Shown: positions 44,598-53,749 of the stretch, one piece after another | Position numbering within the stretch: position 1 is the stretch's first letter | How the letters are laid out: each line of letters begins with the position of its first letter | From: Minicystis rosea | GTDB lineage: Bacteria; Myxococcota_A; Polyangia; Polyangiales; Polyangiaceae | NCBI GenBank assembly: GCA_001931535.1 | Contig: CP016211.1 | Span: 13,314,377 to 13,378,376 of the forward strand | Direction of reading: 5' to 3' | DNA length: 64,000 nt | Translations under genes and position numbers: made by a program | The notes under the pieces: model-generated | Databases searched by the model: none | Told to the model about the DNA's origin: nothing | What the model saw: only the letters and a program-made list of their open reading frames with translations

Positions 44598-45895
44598 TGA
44601 CGAATCGAGAGGACCATCGCGGAGAAGCCGAAGAACGAGCCCAGGACGAGGGCGACACGCTGCCCATCTGGCAAGACATGGTGTTCACCCCGCCCGAGCC
44701 GCCCGATGGATGGGTGCCGGGCCCGGCCAGCTTTGCCGACGATAGCCATCCTCCGCAGCTCGTCCGCACGGTGAACCTCCTTCCCATGCCGGAGCACGAC
44801 ATCGAAGGACCGAACGAGATCCAAGCGATCGCCGACTTCATCATCGCTCGGGCCTACGAGGGGATCGACGACATCTTCGCGCACGAGGACTACGACGGCT
44901 TCGACGACGCGACCGAAGCCTGGGCCCGCGCGATCGCGGAGCACCAGACCGGCATCCCGTACACGATGCCCGTCTATTTCCACGACGGTCCCCAGAAGAA
45001 GATCGCCGACGCCGTCGCGCAGGAAGGGCGCTATCCGCTCGCCGGCCAATGCCAGCAATCGGTGACGACCGCGCTGTGCATGGGCGGTTGGGACGGGGGC
45101 GCGTACGGCGATGTCGGCTGCGGCATCGACGCCCAATTCGCCAGCGCGAAGCTCGGCCAGGGCTGGACCGACGTGCCTTTGATTTTGAAGGATTGGCCCG
45201 ACGATCTCTGGGACGCGGTGACCGTGGGATCGTGCCTGTTCTGGTCGGCGCCATGCCCTCTGTCGAAGAACGGGGAGACGTGCGGCGGCGGCAAGCACGT
45301 GCCGGGCTGCGGGCGGGGCAGCGGTCATGTCGTGATGGTGCTGCGCAAACACCCGAGCGAGAGAAAATGGCAGCTCTGGGACACGACGACGTCGTTCAAC
45401 GATCCCGCGGCCCACGCGGCCGTGGCCAAGGGCGCGAGGATGCTTTGGGAGTCGCATTGGTGGGAGTACATCCCCAAGACCATGTCGAGTGGCTGGAGCT
45501 TTCGCGGAATCAGCCTCATCGATGGAATCGGCGAGGTGACGGCGACGCTCGCGCCGCGGGGGCGGTGTCGGCTGCTTCTCCGGCGCCGCAGTGATCGAAA
45601 GCTCCTCTTCCGATCCGAATGGTTTTCGATGGAAGAGGAGGGACTGCCGATCTCGTGGCTGCTCCGCTCGCTCCGCGGCGCGCCCTTCCACGATCGCATC
45701 GAGGCGACGTGGTGCATCAACTCCGCGTGTGATCAGCCCACGAAGAACACCCCTGACAACCGCCCTCTGCTCGATTGCATCGCGGATGCGAAGGGGAATG
45801 CGACGATGTCGTGGCGTCCCAATCAGGGCCTCCACGACCGGCCCAATCCGGGTGACTGGTCACCGGCCGCGCCCTTCCTCGCCACGTCCTTTTGA
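44597..45895 (+). CDS. Predicted Cys-His-Asp (papain/CHAP-like fold) effector
   Basis: 432 aa, ATG with AGGAG at 8 nt. Cys152 lies in GQCQQSVTTALCMGGW, a helix-start position; His244 in GSGHVVMVLRK and Asp262 in WQLWDTTTS are on successive strands, the order of NlpC/P60, CHAP and transglutaminase-like enzymes. A cysteine-rich loop (CPLSKNGETCGGGKHVPGC) is inserted before the His strand. A beta-rich C-terminal part holds two more cysteines. No signal peptide. Position in the eCIS cargo block suggests an injected peptidase or amidase, but the fold is inferred from motifs only. Confidence 0.6.
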   Translation: MTNREDHRGEAEERAQDEGDTLPIWQDMVFTPPEPPDGWVPGPASFADDSHPPQLVRTVNLLPMPEHDIEGPNEIQAIADFIIARAYEGIDDIFAHEDYDGFDDATEAWARAIAEHQTGIPYTMPVYFHDGPQKKIADAVAQEGRYPLAGQCQQSVTTALCMGGWDGGAYGDVGCGIDAQFASAKLGQGWTDVPLILKDWPDDLWDAVTVGSCLFWSAPCPLSKNGETCGGGKHVPGCGRGSGHVVMVLRKHPSERKWQLWDTTTSFNDPAAHAAVAKGARMLWESHWWEYIPKTMSSGWSFRGISLIDGIGEVTATLAPRGRCRLLLRRRSDRKLLFRSEWFSMEEEGLPISWLLRSLRGAPFHDRIEATWCINSACDQPTKNTPDNRPLLDCIADAKGNATMSWRPNQGLHDRPNPGDWSPAAPFLATSF

Positions 45896-45910
45896 GCGCG
45901 GAGCTTTCCG

Positions 45911-48877
45911 ATGCAAACCCCTCTCGAGCTGACCCTCGAGCTCGCCAGGGCGGAGGATGCCGGTGATCCTTTTGCCTTTCGCTTCGCGGAGCAGACGTAT
46001 CTGCTCCGCGGGGAGGACGGCTCGGTCGCGGAGTCGTCCTTCCCTTGGGGAAGCGCGATCGTCGAGGATCTCGCCGGTGTGCAGCGGGCCCGGCCGGATC
46101 GGGCGGCGGCGCAGCGGCTCGGCGATCGACTCCGCTCCTTCCTCGACAGCGCCGGATGGCGGGCACACGAGGAGCGTATTCGGCAAGCCGAGCGCGACGG
46201 GCGGCCCGTTCACCTCACCGTTCGATCCGCGGCCGCCGAGATGTACGCGCTCCCTTGGGAGCTTTGCACCCTGCGCTCGAGCGGACGTCACTTGGGGGAG
46301 CTCCCCAATTGCTTGATCCGCTACGAGTGGCCCGGGACCGAGACCACGCTGCCCGACATCGATCCTCCGCCCGCCGGCGGGCGCATCCTCTTCGCGTGGT
46401 CGGCCGCGGGCGGGGCGGTGCCCGCGCAAGCTCACCTCGGGGCGCTGCTCCGTGCCACCTCCGAAGGAGGCGTTCCTTTCGACGAATCCACCGATGTCGT
46501 TCCCCACGTCTCGCGGGCGAGCCTGCAATCGGCGCTCTCGGCGAAGCACGGTGAGCGCACGACGATATTGCACATCCTCTGCCACGGTGGGCGGGTGGCC
46601 TCGTCGACCGAAGCGCATGGCCTCGTCTGGAATGGATCGGAGGACGGCGATCCACCCGAGATCGTCGACGCCGGCACGCTGCGACAAGTGCTCGCGCCTC
46701 ACGCCGGCACGATTCGTCTCGTGGTGTTGTGTGCCTGTCAGGGCGGAGACATGGGCGCCCTCGACAATCACCTTGGCAGCGTCGCCCAGGCCCTGCACAG
46801 GCTTGGTATCCCAGCCGTGGTGGCCTCGCGTCATCCCCTCTCGATCGATGGATCGGTGATCTTCGCCGAGTCCTTTCATCGACGCTTGCTGGTCGAGCCG
46901 AGCTCGCTCGAGGCCGCGTTCCTCGAGGCGCGGGCCAAGGTGGCGGAGCGGGCCGAGCGCATCGATTGGGCCTCTCTCCAACTCTATGTTCGGGCCGCCG
47001 ACGGCCCCGATCATCGGCCCATCACATTCCGGCCCTACCAAGGCCTCAGCGCCTTCCAGCCCACGGATGCACGCTTTCATTTCGGGCGCGCCGAGGACGT
47101 GGCGCGCATCGTTGCTCTCCTCCAGGACGGGCGTCGATTCGTATCGGTCGTGGGCGCTTCGGGATCGGGCAAATCATCGCTGGTGATGGCCGGTGTGATC
47201 CCGGCCCTCGCGCGGGGCGCGCTCGGAGGTGGCCCGATCGAGGCGCGCGTTCTGCGCCCCGGCCGCGCTCCCTGTCAGGCGCTCGCCGCGGCGCTCGCGG
47301 ATCGATCGGAGGGGAGCGCAGACATGCCCGAGATCCTCGTCGTGATCGATCAGTTCGAGGAGATCTTCCTGGAGCACGATCACGCGGAGGCCGCGGCGTT
47401 CATCGATCGGCTCATCGAGGCGACGTCGTCACCGACGCTCCGCGCCCGCGCCATCATCACGCTGCGCGCCGATTTCCTCGGTCATTGCCTGGATCATCGC
47501 GCGCTCGCCGAGCGCGTCCGTGCCTCGATGGATATCTCACTCCCGATGAGCGATACGCAGCTCCGAGAGGCCATCGTGCGGCCCGCGGAGCTCACCGGCC
47601 TTCGCTTCGAGGCGGGCCTCGTCGAGGCGCTGATCGACGCGCTCCGCGACGAAGGCAGAGAGGAGCAGCCCCGGTCCGCCGAAGACGCCCCCATCGCCGC
47701 CGGCAATTTGCCTTTGCTCGCGTTCGCGCTCGAAGCGCTGTGGGAGAACCGGCGTGGAGACACCCTCTCTTGGAGCGCGTGGCGCACGATGGGAGGCCTG
47801 CGCGGCGCCATCGCGCGGCGCGCGGATCGGGTGCTGGAGGCGCACGGGGATCGGGATCGCGATCTCCTGCGCCAGATCTTCGGCCGGCTCGTGCAGCTCG
47901 GTGAAGGCGCGGCGGACACGCGGCGTTCGGCGACACGCGCCGAGCTCGAAGCGGTCGCTCCGGGCGAGGCGCGCTCGCTCGTCGACGCATGGATTCACGC
48001 TCGGCTGCTCGTGGCCGACGAGGCCGAGGTGCGCATCGCCCACGAGACGTTGATCCGCGAGTGGCCGACGCTGCGGCGCTGGATCGACGAGCACCGCCAG
48101 GCGCTGCGGGCGGCGCAGGCGATCCGCGAAGGCGCGCAGCGCTGGGAGAGCGCCGCACGAAGCGCGGACGAGCTATGGCGCGGTGAGCGCCTCAAACGAG
48201 CGATCGCATGGCGCGAGGATCTCCACCTCTCGCTCTCGGCCCGAGAATCCGCGTTCCTCGAAGCAGCGGCGTCCACCGAGCGGCATGAGCGCGAGGCCGT
48301 CGCGCGAAGGCGCGCGCATGAGCGCGAATCCGATCTCCGCGTCGGACGCCGCCCGACCCTCGTGGGATCGGCCGTGCTCGTCGCCCTCGTGGCGATCTGC
48401 GGTGTCGTGCATTTCGAGGTGCACCCGATCGCTGCGGATCACGTGAGCGCCCTCTCGTTCCTGGGGCTCGTGAGCGCCTTCCTCGTCGCGATGGTCGTCG
48501 TCACGCGCAGGAGATCGATTGGCAACCGGGCGAGCCGGACCTTCTGGGCCTCCTATCTGGCCGTCCTGCTCACGATGCTCCTGAGCCATGCGACGGCCCT
48601 GTGGCACCACATCCCTGTTCTGTACACGTTCGTCAACGATGACATCGCCGGGGTCGCGACGATGACGATCCTCGGGATTGCGTTCCACGGCCGGCTTGCG
48701 GCCGGCGCGATTCCCTTTCTGCTGGGCATCCCGGCCATGCGGCGCTGGCCGCACGCGTGCGTGGGAATCGAGCTCTTGGTGATGCTGCTGTTCCTCTCGA
48801 CGACGACGCTGGTCTGGTACTTCATGCCGGAGGCGCCCGACGGCTCGGAGGAAGAACCGATGCTGGAGGCGCGATGA
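45911..48877 (+). CDS. CHAT protease - STAND NTPase - five-helix membrane protein
   Basis: 988 aa. CHAT domain ~100-360: PWELCTL, strand LHILCHGG (His225) and VVLCACQGG (Cys276), the catalytic pair. A STAND NTPase of the nSTAND1 kind follows: FRPYQGLSAFQPTDARFHFGR, Walker A GASGSGKS (415-422), Walker B ILVVIDQFEE (475-484), then LRADFLG and a winged-helix-like part. From ~815 five hydrophobic helices end the protein, with short cytoplasmic tail. STAND proteins with caspase-like domains are found in bacterial conflict and cell-death systems. Its stop overlaps the next ATG (ATGA), tying it to the DUF4157 gene behind it. Confidence 0.88.
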   Translation: MQTPLELTLELARAEDAGDPFAFRFAEQTYLLRGEDGSVAESSFPWGSAIVEDLAGVQRARPDRAAAQRLGDRLRSFLDSAGWRAHEERIRQAERDGRPVHLTVRSAAAEMYALPWELCTLRSSGRHLGELPNCLIRYEWPGTETTLPDIDPPPAGGRILFAWSAAGGAVPAQAHLGALLRATSEGGVPFDESTDVVPHVSRASLQSALSAKHGERTTILHILCHGGRVASSTEAHGLVWNGSEDGDPPEIVDAGTLRQVLAPHAGTIRLVVLCACQGGDMGALDNHLGSVAQALHRLGIPAVVASRHPLSIDGSVIFAESFHRRLLVEPSSLEAAFLEARAKVAERAERIDWASLQLYVRAADGPDHRPITFRPYQGLSAFQPTDARFHFGRAEDVARIVALLQDGRRFVSVVGASGSGKSSLVMAGVIPALARGALGGGPIEARVLRPGRAPCQALAAALADRSEGSADMPEILVVIDQFEEIFLEHDHAEAAAFIDRLIEATSSPTLRARAIITLRADFLGHCLDHRALAERVRASMDISLPMSDTQLREAIVRPAELTGLRFEAGLVEALIDALRDEGREEQPRSAEDAPIAAGNLPLLAFALEALWENRRGDTLSWSAWRTMGGLRGAIARRADRVLEAHGDRDRDLLRQIFGRLVQLGEGAADTRRSATRAELEAVAPGEARSLVDAWIHARLLVADEAEVRIAHETLIREWPTLRRWIDEHRQALRAAQAIREGAQRWESAARSADELWRGERLKRAIAWREDLHLSLSARESAFLEAAASTERHEREAVARRRAHERESDLRVGRRPTLVGSAVLVALVAICGVVHFEVHPIAADHVSALSFLGLVSAFLVAMVVVTRRRSIGNRASRTFWASYLAVLLTMLLSHATALWHHIPVLYTFVNDDIAGVATMTILGIAFHGRLAAGAIPFLLGIPAMRRWPHACVGIELLVMLLFLSTTTLVWYFMPEAPDGSEEEPMLEAR

Positions 48878-50238
48878 AACGACATGACCGCACGCGGCGC
48901 GCTCGCCCGAGCGAGGCACACGATTCGACGGCGACCCATCTACGGAGCCACGGCGCCGCGCCGCGCGCGCCCCGCAGCGTGACCGCGGCCCTTCCCGACG
49001 AGGTGCTCGCGCTCCAACGCACGCTCGGCAATCGCGCCGTGCGTGGTCTCCTCGCGCCACCTCGCGCGAAGGTGATGACCCCAGCGGACGAGCTCGCGGA
49101 CGCGACGTCCGGCGCGGCGAGCCCGCTGCCATACCGGCGCGAGATGGAGCGCGCCTTCGGCGAAGACTTCTCCTCCGTCGAAGCTCACCTCGGGCGCGCC
49201 GCCGAAATGAAGGCGCTCGGGGCGCATGCCGCGGCTGCGGGAGAGACGATTGCGTTCGCCTCGCCGAGCCCGAGCAAGAGCCTCGTCGCGCACGAGCTCA
49301 CCCACGTGGTCCAGAGTCGAAGATCCGGTGTCGCGCCGCTCGCCAAATCGTCGGCCGTGGGCGACGCCGGCGGCGCGGCCGAGCGGGAGGCGGACCTCGT
49401 CGCTCATCGCATCGCCGCCGGCGCGACACTGCCCGTCATCCGCGCCGTGCCGGACGGTGGCATTCACCTCGCCGTCGATCCGAGCCTGCCCCGACAGACG
49501 CGCGTCAAGCGCGGCGAGAGGACTGGCACCATCGAATCCGAGGACACGTCGAGAGGGGGATATGTCGTCGCGTGGGGCAATGACAATGACAACAATGCAT
49601 CGACCTTCGTCAGCTACGAGGATCTCGATCTCTCGCCGTCGGAGGAGGGACGTCCGCCACGGGTGTTTACCGGACTCAATGGGTGGCGTACGACCCTGAA
49701 GCGCACCGTCGGCCAACCAGACGAACCACGCCGCATCGAGGCCCCGGCGGAGAAGCACGATGTGGACGTGGACGCCGACCTCGCGGCGTACAACCCTCGA
49801 TTCGGCGAAACCCCCGCGTCCCCGCTCCCCGGCCTGATACCGATGTACCCCGTAGTCGCGCGTCGGGAGCACGAGAGGAACGACTACGAGCGCCAACCGC
49901 TCGCGCGCGACAAGGAGGACGGGAAGTATGTGTACGAGGGCATGTTCGGGCCGCAGGAGGTCGACAAGGGAAATTACCAGTTCGCCATCCGTTGGTCCGC
50001 GCCGCACGAGGTCCTCTTTGGTCACACGGGCCACATCAACGTCGGAAACACCGGCCCTGTCGTCTATGCGGGCACGCTGTACTTCACCGCGGATGGCGTC
50101 CTCGGCTATTGGAACAACAACACCGGTCACTACAAGTGCTCTCCCCGCCTCGCGTCGCAGGCATCGACGGTGAAGAGCGATTTCAACGGCGAGCCCGTGT
50201 TGCCGCTCGGGAAATTCCAATCTTATCGCCGCTCCTGA
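48874..50238 (+). CDS. DUF4157 eCIS-associated cargo protein 2
   Basis: 454 aa, ATG overlapping the previous TGA, with GGAGG upstream. LQRTLGNRAV is at 48-57. The DUF4157 domain (~85-195) has FGEDFSSVEAHLG and HELTH (140-144). The region ~230-370 is charged and low in hydrophobics. The end contains HTGHINVGNTGPVVYAGTLYF, then WNNNTGHYKCS, resembling the N-x-SGHY-x-P motif at the C-terminus of various bacterial toxin-like proteins; this resemblance is from memory. A C-terminal effector domain is plausible. Confidence 0.78.
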   Translation: MKRHDRTRRARPSEAHDSTATHLRSHGAAPRAPRSVTAALPDEVLALQRTLGNRAVRGLLAPPRAKVMTPADELADATSGAASPLPYRREMERAFGEDFSSVEAHLGRAAEMKALGAHAAAAGETIAFASPSPSKSLVAHELTHVVQSRRSGVAPLAKSSAVGDAGGAAEREADLVAHRIAAGATLPVIRAVPDGGIHLAVDPSLPRQTRVKRGERTGTIESEDTSRGGYVVAWGNDNDNNASTFVSYEDLDLSPSEEGRPPRVFTGLNGWRTTLKRTVGQPDEPRRIEAPAEKHDVDVDADLAAYNPRFGETPASPLPGLIPMYPVVARREHERNDYERQPLARDKEDGKYVYEGMFGPQEVDKGNYQFAIRWSAPHEVLFGHTGHINVGNTGPVVYAGTLYFTADGVLGYWNNNTGHYKCSPRLASQASTVKSDFNGEPVLPLGKFQSYRRS

Positions 50239-50262
50239 AGCGTCGAGCGAGGAGGAGAGTAG

Positions 50263-52995
50263 ATGTCGGCGACGCGTCGATTCCAAGCGGACCCGACGGA
50301 CGGCGGGAAGCGTCCGGCGCGGCCTTCGCAACCCGCTCCGGAGACCCCTTCGGCTGCGCCTTTGCGGGCTGCGTTCGGACCTCGTCAGGTGAATGCCCTC
50401 CAGCGCTCGATTGGCAATCGGGCCGTCCGCGCGCTGCTCTCACAGGGCGCGTCGGAGCCGGCTCAGGCGCTCCCGCACGACGTGCGCTCGAAGATGGAGG
50501 AGAGCTTCGGCGCGGACTTCGGCGACGTGAAGATTCACGAGGGGCGGCGGGCCGAGGAAATCGGCGCGGAGGCGTTCACGCGAGGAGACGACATCCATTT
50601 CGCTCCGGGGCGCTACCATCCGCACGACGAGGCTGGGCAGCGGTTGCTCGGGCACGAGCTCACCCACGTGATGCAGCAGCGGGCCGGCGGAGGCTGCGTT
50701 TCGCAGGCCAAGGGTGGGCCGCTCGTCGCCGATCGAGGGCTCGAGTCGGAGGCAGACGTGCTGGGGGAGCGGGCCGCGCGCGGAGAGCCGGTCAGGGTGC
50801 GAGGGACCGCGGCGCCGCGAGGCATCCAGCGGATGATCGCGAGAGGAAAGCAGCCGGGCTTCAAGGTGAAGGGCGTGTATGACGACACGCCCTTCACCGG
50901 CGTCGTCGCGTCGGAGAAAGAAGAGGGCGGGCGGCCCAGCTATCGAATCGAGCTCGACCCGGAGTCGGCCAAGGTCTTGGGAAAAGAGCACGTCGACGTC
51001 GAGCACCTTTATCTGGACGCGAATCAAGAGGACGAGGCTGCGAAGGTGCCGGCACAGGATCCGGTCTCCGACAAGGCGCTCGCCGCCTTCAAGGCCATCG
51101 CGGGAAAGGACGGCGCGAATCTCTCGGAGAACCAAGTCAAAGGCTTCGAGACCAAGATGCTTTCTTGGATCTCCGGGCCCGCTGTCGCGAACGCCGAGGA
51201 TCTCCTCCTCGCCGTGGTGAGCAAGCGACCGGCGAACGCGCTCACCTTCGTCAAACCGCTCACGAACCTCCTGCTCCGCGAGCCCGCCTTCATCGTGAAG
51301 CTCGCCCCCCGCATCCACGAGCCGTTGATCGAGGCGGTGCGCTCCAAGCAGATGAGCACTCCGGCGGAAGCCTACCTCCTCGAAGGGATCATCCAGGCCT
51401 GCATTCTCACCGGTGATCTCGCACGCGCGCAGGAGATCCTCCTCACCTGCCTAACACAGCCGATCTCGATGGACATGGAGTGTGGCAGGCTGCTCCTCAA
51501 TCTCGTGGACGCCGACATGAACGTCGGGCTCGCGGCGACCGAGCAGTGCATCCGCGAGAGCCCCGAGCGAATGAGCCCCGGCGTGCTCCTCCGGGTGGCC
51601 GAGCGGTGCGTCTCCTCCGCGCCCGATGCGATTGGCACGTGCATCCAGCTCTACGCGCGCGCGGCGCCGAAGGAGATGATGCACCTCGCCTCTCTCTTTT
51701 ATGCGCTCCCGCTGCCCAAAGCAGCGCTCCGTGACGTGCTCTCGAAAGCGCTATCGCCTGTCAACGAGCCCGTGCCGATGCGCTTGCTCACCCACGCCCT
51801 CCTCGACAAGGTGGAGACGACCAGCCTGCCGAAGAAGGACGCCGACACGATCCACGGCGCCGAAGGCCTACACCAGCGAACAGCCCTGTTCGAATTCGGC
51901 AAGGCGCTGATCGGCGTGCTCGACCGCCTGGACCAGGACAGTCGGCTCTCGGCCTCCCAGGAGCCGCTCCGGCGTCTCCATGCGGCGCTCGCGGAGTGCC
52001 GCGAGTACGTCATCCTCGTGCAAGTTCTGTTGGAGGGACAGCTCGACGACAACGACAACGCCAACGTGGAGGGCATTCGGATGCTCGTGGAGTCGATCTC
52101 CGAGAGCATCAAGAAGCTCGGGACGCCTCCGGAAGGGCGGGAGATCTTCGTCTATCCCACCGGCTTCACCGTTCACGCGACCCTCCTCGCCGTCATCCGG
52201 CAGCTCGACGACCTTTATCAGATCGTGCAGCTCAACACCGGGGATGGGGTCGACGCGCACGGTGCCCGGAGGACCATCGGCGGCAAGGCGAAGCAGCGGA
52301 CGTATCTCCGGATCCGCGACGTCAAAGCGGAGGACGCCACCTCGCCCGAGCTCTGGGGCTCGCTCGTCCGCAACGACGCTGCCAAGGACATGACGGGCGT
52401 CTATTCCACCTTGGCCAAGGTGCCTGGAGCTCGGGAGAACGAAAACGATGTTCCCGATGTCTACTTCGAGATGGTGCAGAGGATCGGCACCTGCACGTGG
52501 CAGTCGATCATGGCGCTCCTTCGGTTTTACCTGCTCGAGGCATACCGCACGAACCCCAAGGAGGGCCTCCTCCAGTACAAGATCCTGAAGTCGAAGATGA
52601 GCGACGCCGTCTTCGATGAAGTCATGGCCGTGCGTCCTCCGGAGCTCTCTTCGGCGATCGTCGAAGCCGCCTCGATGAAGCGCATCAAGCGCGCCCGCTA
52701 TCGACCCCTCGAGCGCCAAGGCGCGGAGATCGACTTCGAGGGCGTGAAGAAGGAGCTCGTCGCCCGGCTCGAGCGCCTCGCTCCCGAGGGCAAGAGCGAG
52801 CGGGTGGCGCGCGCGATCGGGATGGTCGCTTCCCTGAAGAAGCCGGCGGCGCTCGCCGACATCGATGTCGTGGACCTCCTTTACGAGACGTTCGTCGCCG
52901 CCCTGCGCGAGACCGGAATCGACCCCGTCGGGATCGATGTCGACGGCGCGAGCCCCATCTTGGCGGCCGCCTTCGCCCGGTACCGAGAGCCCTGA
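50263..52995 (+). CDS. DUF4157 eCIS-associated cargo protein 3 (large)
   Basis: 910 aa with GAGGAGGAG before the ATG. LQRSIGNRAV is at 46-55; DUF4157 at ~70-185 with FGADFGDVKIHEG and HELTH (131-135). The middle ~300-560 is purely helical and may form repeats (EAYLLEGIIQACILTGDLARAQE, SPGVLLRVAERCVSS). The C-terminal third has VQRIGTCTWQSIMALLRFYL with Cys744, a Q...C-T-W pattern seen in cysteine peptidases, but no His downstream supports a catalytic triad. It ends just before the inverted repeat at 53006. Confidence 0.75.
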   Translation: MSATRRFQADPTDGGKRPARPSQPAPETPSAAPLRAAFGPRQVNALQRSIGNRAVRALLSQGASEPAQALPHDVRSKMEESFGADFGDVKIHEGRRAEEIGAEAFTRGDDIHFAPGRYHPHDEAGQRLLGHELTHVMQQRAGGGCVSQAKGGPLVADRGLESEADVLGERAARGEPVRVRGTAAPRGIQRMIARGKQPGFKVKGVYDDTPFTGVVASEKEEGGRPSYRIELDPESAKVLGKEHVDVEHLYLDANQEDEAAKVPAQDPVSDKALAAFKAIAGKDGANLSENQVKGFETKMLSWISGPAVANAEDLLLAVVSKRPANALTFVKPLTNLLLREPAFIVKLAPRIHEPLIEAVRSKQMSTPAEAYLLEGIIQACILTGDLARAQEILLTCLTQPISMDMECGRLLLNLVDADMNVGLAATEQCIRESPERMSPGVLLRVAERCVSSAPDAIGTCIQLYARAAPKEMMHLASLFYALPLPKAALRDVLSKALSPVNEPVPMRLLTHALLDKVETTSLPKKDADTIHGAEGLHQRTALFEFGKALIGVLDRLDQDSRLSASQEPLRRLHAALAECREYVILVQVLLEGQLDDNDNANVEGIRMLVESISESIKKLGTPPEGREIFVYPTGFTVHATLLAVIRQLDDLYQIVQLNTGDGVDAHGARRTIGGKAKQRTYLRIRDVKAEDATSPELWGSLVRNDAAKDMTGVYSTLAKVPGARENENDVPDVYFEMVQRIGTCTWQSIMALLRFYLLEAYRTNPKEGLLQYKILKSKMSDAVFDEVMAVRPPELSSAIVEAASMKRIKRARYRPLERQGAEIDFEGVKKELVARLERLAPEGKSERVARAIGMVASLKKPAALADIDVVDLLYETFVAALRETGIDPVGIDVDGASPILAAAFARYREP

Positions 52996-53005
52996 CGCGC
53001 AGCCT

Positions 53006-53138
53006 GCCGGCGCGGAGAGCGCCGGAAGGGCGACCGCGACAAATTGTTTTTCACATCCGCCGCGGGCCGGGTCCACCGGATCGAAGGCGACGAGGACAAC
53101 CGATCTCGAGGCCGATCACCGGCGCTCTCCGCGCCGGC
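53006..53138. repeat. Perfect 20-bp inverted repeat of hairpins flanking 93 bp
   Basis: GCCGGCGCGGAGAGCGCCGG (53006-53025) and its exact reverse complement (53119-53138) bracket a 93-bp segment. Each arm can itself fold (CCGGCGC-TCTCC-GCGCCGG). The enclosed segment includes an AT-rich stretch (CAAATTGTTTTTCACAT, about 53040-53056) that could be a promoter. The pair separates the cargo genes from the particle genes and may combine a terminator with a regulated leader. Confidence 0.75.
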
Positions 53139-53167
53139 CCGAGGCCCTCCGGGAAGAGGATTCATCC

Positions 53168-53749
53168 ATGTTTCACGATCTCGACAGCACGCTCGCCGAG
53201 CTGCTGAAGCGGGAGCTCCCGCCGGCGCTCGTCGAACAGGTGAGCTTCACCTTCGCGACGCCCGATGGGCAATTCCCGCCCTCGTCGGTCGCGCTCCCGA
53301 CGATCAACCTCTTCCTCTACGAGATCCAGGAGAACCGCGAGCTGCGGAGTCACGATGCTTGGGTCGATCGGCAGCCGGACGGCCGGGCTTCGCGCGTCAC
53401 CGCGCCGGTGCGGGTCGATTGCCATTATCTCGTGACGGCATGGGCGAAGTCGGAGCAACCGGAGCGGGACGAGCACCGCCTCCTCGGCGACGTCATGCGT
53501 GTGCTCCTTCGTCATCGCGAGCTCCCCGCCGAAGTGCTGCGCGGAAGCATGAAGGAGCAGGCGTTTCCGCTGCGCGCCGCGGTGATGGCGACGAGCCAGC
53601 AGCAGAGTCGAGGGGACTTTTGGCAGGCGCTCGGCGGCCGGCCGCGGGCCGCATTCAACTACACGGTGACGGTGAGCATCGATGTCCACGAGCCCGAGGA
53701 TCTCGGCCCCGTCGTCATCGAGGCGCGCACCGGCGCGGGGAGGTCGTGA
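53168..53749 (+). CDS. eCIS cap/terminator protein (DUF4255, Afp16-like)
   Basis: 193 aa. DUF4255 marks: FHDLDSTLAELLKRELP at the N-terminus, LPTINLFLYEIQENRELR, RVDCHYLVTAWAK, and HRLLGDVMRVLLRHRELP, then a C-terminal strand set. In Afp/PVC-type particles this protein ends the tube and sheath at the distal tip. It is the first gene of the structural operon here; its stop overlaps the next start (TGATG). Confidence 0.85.
   Translation: MFHDLDSTLAELLKRELPPALVEQVSFTFATPDGQFPPSSVALPTINLFLYEIQENRELRSHDAWVDRQPDGRASRVTAPVRVDCHYLVTAWAKSEQPERDEHRLLGDVMRVLLRHRELPAEVLRGSMKEQAFPLRAAVMATSQQQSRGDFWQALGGRPRAAFNYTVTVSIDVHEPEDLGPVVIEARTGAGRS

Noticed and set aside
50263..52995. Cysteine-peptidase reading of DUF4157 protein 3 (GTCTWQS, Cys744)
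   Set aside because: No histidine follows Cys744, so a classic Cys-His dyad cannot be formed; kept only as a motif note.
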